Source of the DNA: Acinetobacter venetianus RAG-1 = CIP 110063
GTDB lineage: Bacteria; Pseudomonadota; Gammaproteobacteria; Pseudomonadales; Moraxellaceae
Length of the DNA stretch: 64,000 bases
Direction: 5' to 3'
Assembly: GCF_000368585.1 (NCBI RefSeq)
Contig: NZ_KB849557.1
Location: 539,615 to 603,614, forward strand
This document shows positions 15,283 through 26,000 of the stretch, piece after piece (position 1 is the first letter of the stretch; each line of letters begins with the position of its first letter). Made by a program: the position numbers and the translations under genes. The notes beneath the pieces were generated by a model. That model searched no databases and was not told the DNA's origin. It saw only the letters and a list, made by a program, of their open reading frames with translations.

Positions 15283-17172
15283 TTATTTAACAAATCTACT
15301 TTCAGATTTCAACTTAATGCATGGCTCACTTTTTCCACCACTTTCTATACAATAAGTATTAATGATCTGATAAGTCGAATATCTATCTACGGTCTTCCTC
15401 ATACTATTCTTATTCTCTTGTAAATCATACAGATGATAAGCCTCATCATAATTACCTAAAATATATAGATAAGCAGCCCGATAATAGAAAACAGGTTGCA
15501 TTTGATCATATGTTAAATACCATTCAGCAATCTTACTATTCTCCAGTGCCGCTTTTGCATCTCCGTTAAATAAAACTAAAGCATTTGCATAATTATTATA
15601 AACCCCCCCCATCTGCAATGATGTCATTAAAAAACTATTTGCTCCGAATCTATCATTTTTTTCATGAAATTTAGGTAATGCATAAATAACTCCCTGAAAA
15701 TAGCCGATACTATCTTTATTTCTAACATTCATCAAAGCTGAAGCATATACAGATTGATCCGCTACAGATAATGCCCCATGCTTTTTTATATAGTCTTCAC
15801 AATACTTAATGACTAAATCATATTGCTGATATGACATAGCTCCATAGAGATAACTATAACGACTAAGTGGATCATTCGGATGCATTTTGTACATCCAACT
15901 CCATAGCTGAAAATCAGTTCTCCAAAATGGTGTCACACTCTTTACCGTGATTATTGCAAGTAGACTCCAAACAACAAAAACTGATATCAAAATAATGTTT
16001 ACAATTTTAGGTTTGATTTTTAACCTTTCCGCCACTCTAGCATAAGGCATAAATACAACCCCAATGCATCCAAAAGCGATCCCTAATGTCATAAATCTTT
16101 CATGGCCAAGATTGTTTGCAATCGTCAAAGGGATTATATGTATTACTAAAATTATTGTAATTAATGCTGCAACAAACAACCAAACTAATCTAGATTTCTT
16201 TATTATAAAATAAGAAATCAAAGACAGCACCCCCAAAAAAAATAATAAAACAATAGTTTTATTAATGATATTATTTAAGTTAAACTCAGCTATTGGATGC
16301 AAAGGAGTAATATTATAAAATGGTAAGAAAAACTGACTTATATAAAACTTAAGAGCATATAATGGAGTCAAATCTTTAAAAATAACTTCATAAAAATAAT
16401 TCTCATTTATTGCTTGATGGTATACACTATGCATAGCGCTAATACGCAAGAACATATAAAATAAAAAGAAAATTATCAAAATTGTTATAATGATTATATT
16501 TCTATTAATTATTTTTTTCAAAGTAAAAATATAACTATCTTTAAAATCGACTTCCAACATAAGAGAAAAAACTAAAAGTAAAATCGGAAAAACAACACCT
16601 AACTCTTTACTTAAAAGAGCCAAGAAGAAACTTAGTCCAACAAAAAAATCCGTTATTTTTCTTTGTTGGATATTAAAATAATTCTTAACAAAAATAATTA
16701 AACCAATTAAAGTGAAAAATGTTACAAATTGATCAAATCTTCCAGAAACCCAAGCAGTAGACTCAATTATTGCTGGGTGAATCATATAAAGAAAAGAAGC
16801 AAGAAATGATAATAAAAAACCTTTATTTATATCCAACTGTTTTGCTATATTTAAAGCAAGAATAAAAACAAAAAAAGTATTAAAAATCAACAGTAACAAG
16901 TTAACACAATGTGAAATAAAAGGATTTTGCCCAAATAGGTAAAACTCTGTATACCAAGAAAGAAAAACAAATGGTCTAAAATATGTTGTTCCAGGTAGAA
17001 CTGGCTCTGACAACAAGCTCCAAGTTAATGGTTCATTTACAAGATTTATTTTATTTACAAATAGCAGCGTATCATCCCAGACATAATCTCCAGCTAATGA
17101 ACTATAATACAAAAAAATCGAGAAGATAAAAATAAAAACAAAAACTGCAGAACTTTTTAACATATTAGACAT
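15283..17172 (-). CDS. GT-C membrane glycosyltransferase, candidate pilin arabinofuranosyltransferase (TfpW position)
   Basis: A 629-residue protein: about 400 residues of multiple membrane helices, then a soluble C-terminal part with TPR-like helices. The first periplasmic loop holds the acidic motif GDYVWDD (28-34); further GT-C/PMT-like motifs are IHPAIIESTAWVSGRFDQ (131-148) and SKELGVVFP. These recall TMTC/PMT-type enzymes that use polyprenyl-phosphate sugars in the periplasm. It lies 63 bases after the pilin stop and just before a TfpX/TfpZ gene, the place held by tfpW in P. aeruginosa group IV strains, whose product puts D-arabinofuranose on pilin. Donor and acceptor are inferred. The DNA is very AT-rich (13 G/C in 16201-16260), suggesting transfer. 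Confidence 0.8.
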   Translation of the reverse strand: MSNMLKSSAVFVFIFIFSIFLYYSSLAGDYVWDDTLLFVNKINLVNEPLTWSLLSEPVLPGTTYFRPFVFLSWYTEFYLFGQNPFISHCVNLLLLIFNTFFVFILALNIAKQLDINKGFLLSFLASFLYMIHPAIIESTAWVSGRFDQFVTFFTLIGLIIFVKNYFNIQQRKITDFFVGLSFFLALLSKELGVVFPILLLVFSLMLEVDFKDSYIFTLKKIINRNIIIITILIIFFLFYMFLRISAMHSVYHQAINENYFYEVIFKDLTPLYALKFYISQFFLPFYNITPLHPIAEFNLNNIINKTIVLLFFLGVLSLISYFIIKKSRLVWLFVAALITIILVIHIIPLTIANNLGHERFMTLGIAFGCIGVVFMPYARVAERLKIKPKIVNIILISVFVVWSLLAIITVKSVTPFWRTDFQLWSWMYKMHPNDPLSRYSYLYGAMSYQQYDLVIKYCEDYIKKHGALSVADQSVYASALMNVRNKDSIGYFQGVIYALPKFHEKNDRFGANSFLMTSLQMGGVYNNYANALVLFNGDAKAALENSKIAEWYLTYDQMQPVFYYRAAYLYILGNYDEAYHLYDLQENKNSMRKTVDRYSTYQIINTYCIESGGKSEPCIKLKSESRFVK

Positions 17173-17187
17173 ATATTTATTTACCTT

Positions 17188-17220
17188 AAAAAAAATAAGA
17201 CCTATTAAAGGTCTTATTTT
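17188..17220 (-). terminator. Hairpin terminator/attenuator after pilA
   Basis: AAATAAGACCT (17193-17203) pairs with AGGTCTTATTT (17209-17219), with a T run on the minus strand. It lies between the pilin and the glycosyltransferase. It would keep pilin transcripts abundant while letting some reach the downstream genes. Confidence 0.75.
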
Positions 17221-17235
17221 GAACTTAATATTTAA

Positions 17236-17703
17236 TTATGGCTTACATGCATTTGGTAAATATTTTGCTGCAATAGTTGCAGAACCAGTTGCACCATCAA
17301 CAGTAGTTGCACCACACGCCCAAGTAGAGCCACCATTAATTGTAGCTAAAACTAAGTTGCCACCAGAAGCTTTACCAGTTGTCATTGCTACAGTAATTGA
17401 GCCCGTAGGATAAGTACCAGTAATTGATGAAGAAACAGTTGAATACTTCCCAACAAGTGTAGCATTCAGCTGACCTGAACCAGCAGTGGCATTTACGCCT
17501 ACCAATGTTGGCCATGCATTACGATCAGCACCATATTCAGATAATGGAGATTTAAGACCACCACCTAAAGTTACAGCTTCAGATACTTGTGAACGAGTAA
17601 TGTAGTCTTGATAAGCAGGAATCGCGATTGCAGCCAAGATACCGATGATTGCAACTACGATCATTAATTCAATAAGAGTAAAACCCTTTTGCATTGATTT
17701 CAT
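17236..17703 (-). CDS. pilA: Type IV major pilin (PilA/ComP-like)
   Basis: A 155-residue type IVa prepilin. The leader MKSMQKG is cleaved by PilD before [20 protein letters not shown] with Glu5. The mature body is unusually rich in Ser/Thr, notably [18 protein letters not shown] and [13 protein letters not shown]. The two C-terminal Cys (STWAC and PNACKP) define a D-loop of 22 residues. There is no C-terminal Ser of the kind used by TfpO enzymes, so that route is excluded. GGAG precedes the ATG at good spacing and a near-consensus sigma-54 promoter lies upstream, implying PilSR control. The neighbouring glycosyltransferase and TfpX/TfpZ genes suggest this pilin is glycosylated on internal Ser/Thr. 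Confidence 0.92.
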   Translation of the reverse strand: MKSMQKGFTLIELMIVVAIIGILAAIAIPAYQDYITRSQVSEAVTLGGGLKSPLSEYGADRNAWPTLVGVNATAGSGQLNATLVGKYSTVSSSITGTYPTGSITVAMTTGKASGGNLVLATINGGSTWACGATTVDGATGSATIAAKYLPNACKP

Positions 17704-17756
17704 AACATTTCTCCAATGTATAAATTTTTATAAGCTTTTATTAGCTACTTGTATTC

Positions 17757-17773
17757 AGCATGTTTTATGCCAG
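17757..17773 (-). promoter_or_regulatory. Sigma-54 promoter of pilA
   Basis: The minus-strand sequence CTGGCATAAAACATGCT has TGGCA at -24 and GC at -12 with the correct ten-base spacing. Transcription would start near 17747, about 44 bases before the ATG. Sigma-54/PilR control is known for pilA in related bacteria. Confidence 0.75.
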
Positions 17774-18090
17774 TCCTTAGCTTAGCCAATTTTAACTCAA
17801 AAAAACAGGGACTTAAAAAAAATTCATCTTGGATAAAATGAGAGCATTTTAGACGCTTTACGAAAAAATATGACAATTAATGTCATATTTACCAATTTAT
17901 TATTCAAAATCCACAACCATGAACTTGATGATGCTCTAATAGTGTTAAATTTGAGCGATATAAATCACAAAAAATATTTTTTAATTTTTTTTGCCATCCA
18001 TCGGAAGATAAATAAATACAATACAGACTTTTCTACACATTAAGTTTGTTTTTTAATTAAAGCAAGTATTTAATCTATGTTTTCTAACAC
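17774..18090. other. Gene-free AT-rich interval upstream of pilA
   Basis: About 320 bases between the sigma-54 element and the TPM gene. No ORF of interest and no clear terminator. It is the place to expect PilR sites; I cannot define one by eye. Confidence 0.5.
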
Positions 18091-18651
18091 TCAATTCAGA
18101 ATAATAGGTGCATTTGGCAATTCATTTTGATCAGCAGAATCATTCTTGACGTAATATTGATCTAGAACTTTTCCGATTTCCTCTACACCAATTTTAACCG
18201 CAAACAAGTATTGCTTTTGAGCTAAATGATTTACGATACTTTGACAGATTCTGCACCACGTCTCTGGCTGAGTTGCATTTTTGAGACCTCGATCAATCAC
18301 AATTTCAACCTTACGCTCGCACAGGTTCAAGTAGAGTAAAACACCGCTATTCAGCTCAGTGTCCCATACACCCAGCTCAGCAAAGAGCTGTTGCGCACGT
18401 AGACGTGTATTTTGATAGTACGCTTGCGAGCAAGGAATATGCCCTTCTATCACTACCTGAATTTCCCCCACATGACCTTTTTCAGCGTGCTGTACAGCAT
18501 TTGCAATTTCTATTTGATCTTGTTTATTGAAATATCGATGTGCTGAAGAGACATAGAGAAAATGCTTAAACCAACGTTTTAAGCTATGTTGTACCTGATC
18601 ATCCAACTTAGGTTGAGTAATGATTTGAGTTGTATCTGTCTTTGTTACCAT
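18091..18651 (-). CDS. TPM-domain protein, soluble type
   Basis: A 186-residue protein with one TPM domain (about 45-150), marked by GEIQVVIEG, LFAELGVWDT and NSGVLLYLNLCERKVEIVIDRG. No signal peptide or clear membrane helix is visible. TPM domains occur in photosystem II repair and in poorly characterised envelope proteins; an acid phosphatase activity was reported for a plant member. It overlaps the larger TPM gene by seven bases and follows lemA, a recurring lemA-TPM-TPM operon. Function is unknown; envelope maintenance is the usual suggestion. Confidence 0.75.
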   Translation of the reverse strand: MVTKTDTTQIITQPKLDDQVQHSLKRWFKHFLYVSSAHRYFNKQDQIEIANAVQHAEKGHVGEIQVVIEGHIPCSQAYYQNTRLRAQQLFAELGVWDTELNSGVLLYLNLCERKVEIVIDRGLKNATQPETWCRICQSIVNHLAQKQYLFAVKIGVEEIGKVLDQYYVKNDSADQNELPNAPIILN

Positions 18652-19700
18652 GAGCCTGATGCTCCTCCGCCACCAAAACTGCCTCCGCCGCCACTATAAC
18701 CACCGCCACTGCCACCACCAAAACCACCTCCACTGCCGCCACGCCCACCACCAGATAGAAATGCTTGAAAAATCAATTGTGCAATAGAAGTAATTAATAG
18801 AAAGAAAATACCGACACCAAGCAACAGACTCATCACTAAACCTGCACCATTGACCAGCCCAGCAACGGTTGCGGCGACTGCAGCAGTAGATGCGCTCAGC
18901 CGCTTACCCACAATAAACGATCCAACAACACCAGCAATTAAGATAAACAATGCCATCGTTAAAGTATTATCTTTTGCTTGCTGCGCTTGTAATGCTTGAT
19001 CGTGACGTTCTTTGAGTTCTTGAGCTGCCTGCTGAGCAATCTCAGGATCTAAATTCACAATGCGGGTAATCTCATCCAAGCCGGCTGAAATACCCTGTGC
19101 ATATTGTCCTTGTTTGAAATACGGCGTAATTTGATTTCTGATAATACGACTTAAAACCACATCAGGCAGTACACCCTCTAAGCCATAGCCAGTGAGTATT
19201 TGGATTTTCCGATCATTGATCGCAACTGCCATCAATAAGCCATTATCTCGCTTCGCTGAACCTAACTGCCATTTTTCGCCTGTACGCAAAGCAAAATCAA
19301 AAATAGCTTCTTGTCCTGTGGTTGGTACAATGATCACACCGATCTGAGCTTTACCTTGTTGATATAGGTTAAGTATTTTCTGATCTAATTGCTGAGTTTC
19401 AGCATCACTTAATACTTTTGCTTGATCAATAACAGGTCGGTTTAATGTCGGTAATCCACGTATGGATTCACCGTCTGCCATATCATCGGCGACTTTCGGT
19501 AATATGGGTGTTTCAGTATCGGATGTACTCGATGATGCTGCTTTATTTTTATGTTGTTCCTGAATAATTTTGCCCGCAACCACCAAATCACTTTGATCAG
19601 TTGCTGTGGCAACCTCAGCCAAAACTGTATGTTGAAAGCAAAGCATCATAAAAATGATGATTAAAATAGATTTCCATTTTTGCTTTAACACATTCAACAT
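18645..19700 (-). CDS. TPM-domain membrane protein with Gly-rich tail (YgcG-like)
   Basis: A 351-residue exported protein. The ATG at 19700 follows GGAGGAG by about eight bases, so the ATG at 19718 is unlikely. A signal peptide (SILIIIFMMLCF, cleavage probably after VLAE) precedes a TPM domain at about 85-210 (VIDQAKVLSDAE, GVIIVPTTGQE, DNGLLMAVAINDRKIQILTG). Two hydrophobic segments and a C-terminus of Gly/Ser repeats ending GASGSW follow. This layout matches the YgcG-type TPM protein that partners LemA. It is downstream of lemA by 37 bases and overlaps the smaller TPM gene. Likely inner-membrane anchored with the TPM domain in the periplasm. Confidence 0.83.
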   Translation of the reverse strand: MLNVLKQKWKSILIIIFMMLCFQHTVLAEVATATDQSDLVVAGKIIQEQHKNKAASSSTSDTETPILPKVADDMADGESIRGLPTLNRPVIDQAKVLSDAETQQLDQKILNLYQQGKAQIGVIIVPTTGQEAIFDFALRTGEKWQLGSAKRDNGLLMAVAINDRKIQILTGYGLEGVLPDVVLSRIIRNQITPYFKQGQYAQGISAGLDEITRIVNLDPEIAQQAAQELKERHDQALQAQQAKDNTLTMALFILIAGVVGSFIVGKRLSASTAAVAATVAGLVNGAGLVMSLLLGVGIFFLLITSIAQLIFQAFLSGGGRGGSGGGFGGGSGGGYSGGGGSFGGGGASGSW

Positions 19701-19737
19701 CAGCTTTCTCCTCCGCATTTAACTCAACAATCAGTAA

Positions 19738-20328
19738 TTAGTTAAATGACACAGTTGGAGCTTGCTGAGCAGATTGTTCAGCCTTAAAGTTTTCCTTAGT
19801 TTTCATGCCAATCACTTTTGCAGTCATTGCTTGCGGGAATTGACGTACATAAGAATTGTAGTCTTGCACTGTCGTAATATAACGATTACGTGCAACAGCA
19901 ATTCTATTTTCTGTGCCTTCGAGCTGTGCTTGAAGATCACGGAATTGTTCATTGGCTTTTAAATCTGGATAGTTTTCAGAAACGGCAATTAAGCGCGATA
20001 ATGCTCCTGTGAGCTGGCTTTGCGCTTGCTGGTATTTTTCGAATAGTGCTGGATCTTCTAATACTTCTTTATCCACTTTCAAGCCAGCTACATTTGAGCG
20101 TGCTTGTGTCACCTCCGTAAGTACCTGCTCCTCATGTTTTGCATAACCTTTTACGACATTGACTAAATTCGGAACGAGGTCTGCTCGACGCTGGTATTGG
20201 TTTTGTACTTCTGACCATGATGCATTGACTGCTTCATCTTTCACTTGCAAAGTATTATAGCCACATCCTGTAAATAAGAGTGTACTCGCCAATACTGTCG
20301 CAATTGCGGTTTGTTTAATTACTTTCAT
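19738..20328 (-). CDS. lemA: LemA-family lipoprotein
   Basis: A 196-residue LemA protein. A signal sequence ends in the lipobox LLFTGC, so it should be lipidated. The LemA domain has VNASWSEVQNQYQRRADLVP and NVVKGYAKHEEQVL, then long helices ending VARNRYITTVQDYN. The start is the ATG at 20328, with GAGGA upstream; a TTG directly before it is in frame. LemA is often encoded with TPM proteins, as here, but its role in bacteria is not established. This is the first gene of the three-gene operon. Confidence 0.88.
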   Translation of the reverse strand: MKVIKQTAIATVLASTLLFTGCGYNTLQVKDEAVNASWSEVQNQYQRRADLVPNLVNVVKGYAKHEEQVLTEVTQARSNVAGLKVDKEVLEDPALFEKYQQAQSQLTGALSRLIAVSENYPDLKANEQFRDLQAQLEGTENRIAVARNRYITTVQDYNSYVRQFPQAMTAKVIGMKTKENFKAEQSAQQAPTVSFN

Positions 20329-20435
20329 CAAAATTTATCCTCAGGTTTTTCTTTATATTTTTGCGATAATTCATTGTAATGTGATTTTTTGCTTGCTGTG
20401 TAACATTTATTAAAGTTGATTTATGTCTGTTTAAA

Positions 20436-20472
20436 TAAAAATGGCATTACTCGAAATCTCAAAGTAATGCCA
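20436..20472 (-). terminator. Terminator after the ferritin-like protein gene
   Basis: TGGCATTACT (20442-20451) pairs perfectly with AGTAATGCCA (20463-20472). On the minus strand the hairpin runs into TTTTTATTT. Confidence 0.8.
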
Positions 20473-20504
20473 CGCTAAGCAAATATTTAATGTTTTAATA
20501 ATTA

Positions 20505-21395
20505 TTAACTATAAATTTTTGATGCTGTTTCTTCTTGAAAGCTAATCATGCCATATTCATCGGCCATTCTTGCTTTCCAATACTCAACCAATTTACTGTA
20601 ATCATGTTTAGCTGGATGGAAGTCTGCATGGTAATAAGAAAGATATTCTGGAATGAGTTGAATTAGCATTTTTCCAAGTAAATACATTCCAAATACGTTA
20701 CCACCGACTTTAGGTAAGCTTTTCCATTTGTCTTGCCAAATTAAACGCGTTGTTGCATAGAACGTGAGGCTTGCGAAGCCTGTAGTCACACTTCGCATCA
20801 ATAAACGACGAATTCGATCATCACCATAAACCTCTTGATACACATCAAAAGCGACTGATCGATGCTCGATTTCTTCAATCGCATGCCAAACCCAAAGTTT
20901 CATCGCATCATCGTCTAATGTGCTTAAAATTTCTGGATGCTTCAAAATATAACCACCTAACATCGCAGTAAAATGCTCAAAAGCACAGGTCAATGCGAGT
21001 TGTAATTTAGGATGAATTTTGCGAAGGACATCATCACGCTTTGCTAACCAAGCTTGAAAGCGGTCAAGATTATAATCATCGCTACGCCAAGCATCGTTAA
21101 ACTCTGTATGTGCTTTAGAATGCATCGCCTCCTGACCGATAAAAGCTGCAATCTGGGCTTGTAATTGCGGGTCTTGCACTTTTTCACGGACGTTTCGGAC
21201 ACTATTTACAAAATACTGCTCGCCTATCGGAAAGGTTGAGGAGAGTGCAGTCAGTAAATGCGACATTAATGGGGAATTAGCAAAATAATGCCGTTTAATT
21301 TTTTCAGGATTGAAGTGCAAACGTCGTACGGTAATACCAAGTGCTTTAGGGCGATTTAAATAGTTTTTTTCTGCATTCGCATGTGCAAGCGCCAT
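20505..21395 (-). CDS. Predicted metal-dependent hydrolase (PF10118-type, ferritin-like di-iron fold)
   Basis: About 296 residues from the ATG at 21395, which has AAAGG upstream; an in-frame TTG at 21446 would add 17 residues. Putative metal ligands are spread over helices: FIGQEAMHSKAH, CAFEHFTAM and WVWHAIEEIEHRSVAFD. This EXXH-type pattern is characteristic of the PF10118 family, annotated only as predicted metal-dependent hydrolase. Members resemble ferritin-like di-iron oxygenases and often sit near fatty-acid or membrane genes. No substrate can be named. It is bounded by terminators on both sides and so is probably monocistronic. Confidence 0.78.
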   Translation of the reverse strand: MALAHANAEKNYLNRPKALGITVRRLHFNPEKIKRHYFANSPLMSHLLTALSSTFPIGEQYFVNSVRNVREKVQDPQLQAQIAAFIGQEAMHSKAHTEFNDAWRSDDYNLDRFQAWLAKRDDVLRKIHPKLQLALTCAFEHFTAMLGGYILKHPEILSTLDDDAMKLWVWHAIEEIEHRSVAFDVYQEVYGDDRIRRLLMRSVTTGFASLTFYATTRLIWQDKWKSLPKVGGNVFGMYLLGKMLIQLIPEYLSYYHADFHPAKHDYSKLVEYWKARMADEYGMISFQEETASKIYS

Positions 21396-21517
21396 CTTGA
21401 TTGCCTTTACAATTTCCCAACTGGTCTTCGAGTATTGCGCTAGCAAATAAGCAAAAACAGGGCAAAAAAGCTTATAAAGTTTGCTAAAACTACCAAACTG
21501 ACAAGATGAAAATCATA

Positions 21518-21539
21518 AAGCCTGCATGATGCAGGCTTT
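21518..21539 (-). terminator. Probable terminator after gltD
   Basis: AAAGCCTGCAT pairs with ATGCAGGCTTT with almost no loop, just past the gltD stop. The T tract is short, so termination may be partial. Confidence 0.6.
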
Positions 21540-21568
21540 ATTTCAATGTGATTTACAGCATTGGAAGA

Positions 21569-23023
<1,455 letters not shown>

Positions 23024-23061
23024 TCATCTTTGCACCTGCCTATGTCTTTGCAGTCGTGGAA

Positions 23062-26000
23062 TTATTGTGGGTCAGCTTGAGTTGTTTTCAAAAGCGTTTG
23101 CAAATTAGCAGCTTTTGGTTTTACAAGCCAGAACTTACGACTATAGAAGTCGAACTCATTACGGATTTTGTATGCCCAAGCACTTCCTGTCTCTTGGATG
23201 TGCTCATCTAAAATTCGTAGTAAGTATTCTTTGTGATCTTCCATAGACTCAGTTGAGATACGGTTAAGATCAATCAGTTCATGGTTGTAGTAATCAACAA
23301 AGTCATTATCAAGGTCAAGTACATAAGCAAAGCCACCCGTCATACCTGCACCGAAGTTATGACCAACTTTACCTAATACGGTTACTACACCACCCGTCAT
23401 GTATTCACAGCAATGATCGCCAGCACCTTCAATAACCGCAAATGCGCCTGAGTTACGAACCGCAAAACGCTCGCCCGCAGTACCTGCAGCAAACAACTTA
23501 CCGCCTGTTGCACCATATAAACAAGTGTTACCAATAATCGCGGTATTTTGTGTTTGGAATGGTGAACCTTTTGGTGGGAAAATCGATACGCGACCACCCG
23601 CCATACCTTTACCGACATAGTCGTTGGCATCACCTTCCAGTTTGATATGCAAACCACCTGCATTCCAAACACCAAGCGATTGACCAGCAGTACCCTCAAG
23701 ATTCATAACAACTGGGCTGCTTTCCATACCCAAGTTACCATAGCGACGCGCGATTTCACCTGAGATACGAGCACCAATCGAACGGTCACAGTTACCTACT
23801 GTGAAGTTGAATGAACCGCCTGCACCTGATTCAATTGCTGGTAGCATTTCAGCAACCATTTTCTCAGCCAATACACCTTTATCAAATGGCGCATTACCTT
23901 GAACTTGGCAATACTGAGCTTTACCTTCAGCTGATGGATGTGAAGTCAATAAAGCACTAAGATCTAGATGAGCATGTTTTTCAGTTTCACCTGGTAAAAC
24001 TTCAAGTAAATCAACGCGACCAATCAAATCTTTCAATGACGCAACACCAAGTGCAGCCAACCATTCACGAGTTTCTTCAGCAATAAACTTGAAGAAATTG
24101 ATGAGCATTTGTGGCTCACCAATATAATGCTCTTGGCGCAAATGATCTTGTTGAGTTGCAACACCTGTTGCACAGTTATTTAAATGGCAAATACGGAGAT
24201 ATTTACAACCTAACGCGATCATTGGTGTAGAACCGAAGCCAAAACTTTCCGCACCTAAGATTGCTGCTTTAATCACATCTAAACCAGTTTTCAAACCACC
24301 ATCTGTTTGAACACGCACTTTGCCACGTAAGTCATTTACACGTAATGCTTGATGCGCTTCACTCAAACCGAGTTCCCATGGAGAACCCGCGTGGTGAATT
24401 GAAGAAAGTGGAGATGCTGCCGTACCACCGTCATAACCAGAAATCGTAATAAAGTCAGCATATGCCTTCGCAACACCTGCCGCGATCGTCCCCACACCCG
24501 GCTCAGATACCAATTTCACTGAAACCATCGCTTGTGGGTTGACTTGTTTCAAGTCAAAAATCAACTGCGATAAATCTTCAATCGAATAAATATCGTGATG
24601 CGGTGGTGGAGAAATGAGTGTGACACCTGGTACTGAATAACGTAAACGCGCAATTAAGCCATTCACTTTACCACCTGGTAACTGACCACCCTCACCTGGT
24701 TTCGCACCTTGCGCTACTTTAATCTGTAATACTTCAGCAGAAGTTAAATATGCAGGTGTAACACCGAAACGACCTGATGCAATTTGCTTGATTTTCGAGT
24801 TACGAATCGTGCCATAACGCGCTGGATCTTCGCCGCCCTCACCTGAGTTCGAACGCCCACCAATCGTATTCATCGCAATTGCAATTGCTTCATGCGCTTC
24901 TGGGGATAATGCACCTAAAGACATGCCCGCAGAGTCAAAGCGTGGCAGAATCTCTTCAATACTTTCAACTTGATCAATGGCAATTGAATCCGTTGTTTTT
25001 AACTTAAATAAATCACGGATTGTCGCGATTGGACGGTTATTTACAAGCTCAGCATACTCTTTAAAGTCTTGATATTGACCAGAGCGTACTGACTTATGCA
25101 AAGCATTGATCACATCAGGATTGAACGCATGGTACTCTTTGCCAAATACGAATTTAAGCAAACCACCTTGATCAATCGGCTTACGATTTTGCCAAGCAGT
25201 TATTGCCAATTTTTTCTGATCATTTTCCAAATCAGCAAATGTCGCACCTTGGATACGGCTTGGTACGCCAAGGAAACATTGATCAACGACCTCAGAAGAT
25301 AAACCAACCGCTTCAAACAGCTGACCGCCACGATAAGATGCAACGGTAGAGATACCCATTTTAGAAAGAACTTTTAATAGACCTTTCTCAATCCCTTTGC
25401 GGAAGTTTGCTTGAGCATGAATTGGATCACCCAATAACTCGCCTTTAGCAACCAAATCATTGATCACATCATAAGCCAAGTATGGATAAATCGCTGTTGC
25501 ACCGAAACCAAGTAACACTGCAAATTGATGTGGATCACGTGCAAAGCCCGTTTCCACTAAAATATTTGCATCGGTACGTAAACCCGTTTTAATCAAATGG
25601 TGATGTACAGCACCGGTTGCCAAAACAGCATTTGCAGGTAAGAAGCCTTCACGGAAGTTTTTATCCGTGAGTACGATCAACGTTTTTCCATCACGAACCG
25701 CTTGAGCAGCTTCTTCACAGATACGAGTAATTGCAGCCTGTAACCCTTCTGTTTCAGCGTAGTTCAATTCAATATCAGCTACGCCATAGCCTTGGCGATC
25801 TTTTTCAACATCACGAAGCTGCTGCATTTTCGAATTCGACAATACAGGGCTGGCAATAATGATACGATCCGCATGTTCTGGGCCTTGCTCAAATACGTTT
25901 TGTTCACGTCCAATACACGTTTCGAGTGACATCACGATTGATTCACGTAATGGATCAATTGGTGGGTTTGTCACTTGCGCAAACTGTTGGCGGAAATAAT

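Noticed and set aside
17236..17703. Pilin as substrate of a TfpO-type enzyme
   Set aside because: The protein ends in Lys-Pro, not Ser, so C-terminal Ser glycosylation is excluded; internal sites remain possible.
9901..17703. Mobile element borders around the pilin-glycan cassette
   Set aside because: No transposase, integrase, tRNA or direct repeats are visible at either side, so no element was annotated.
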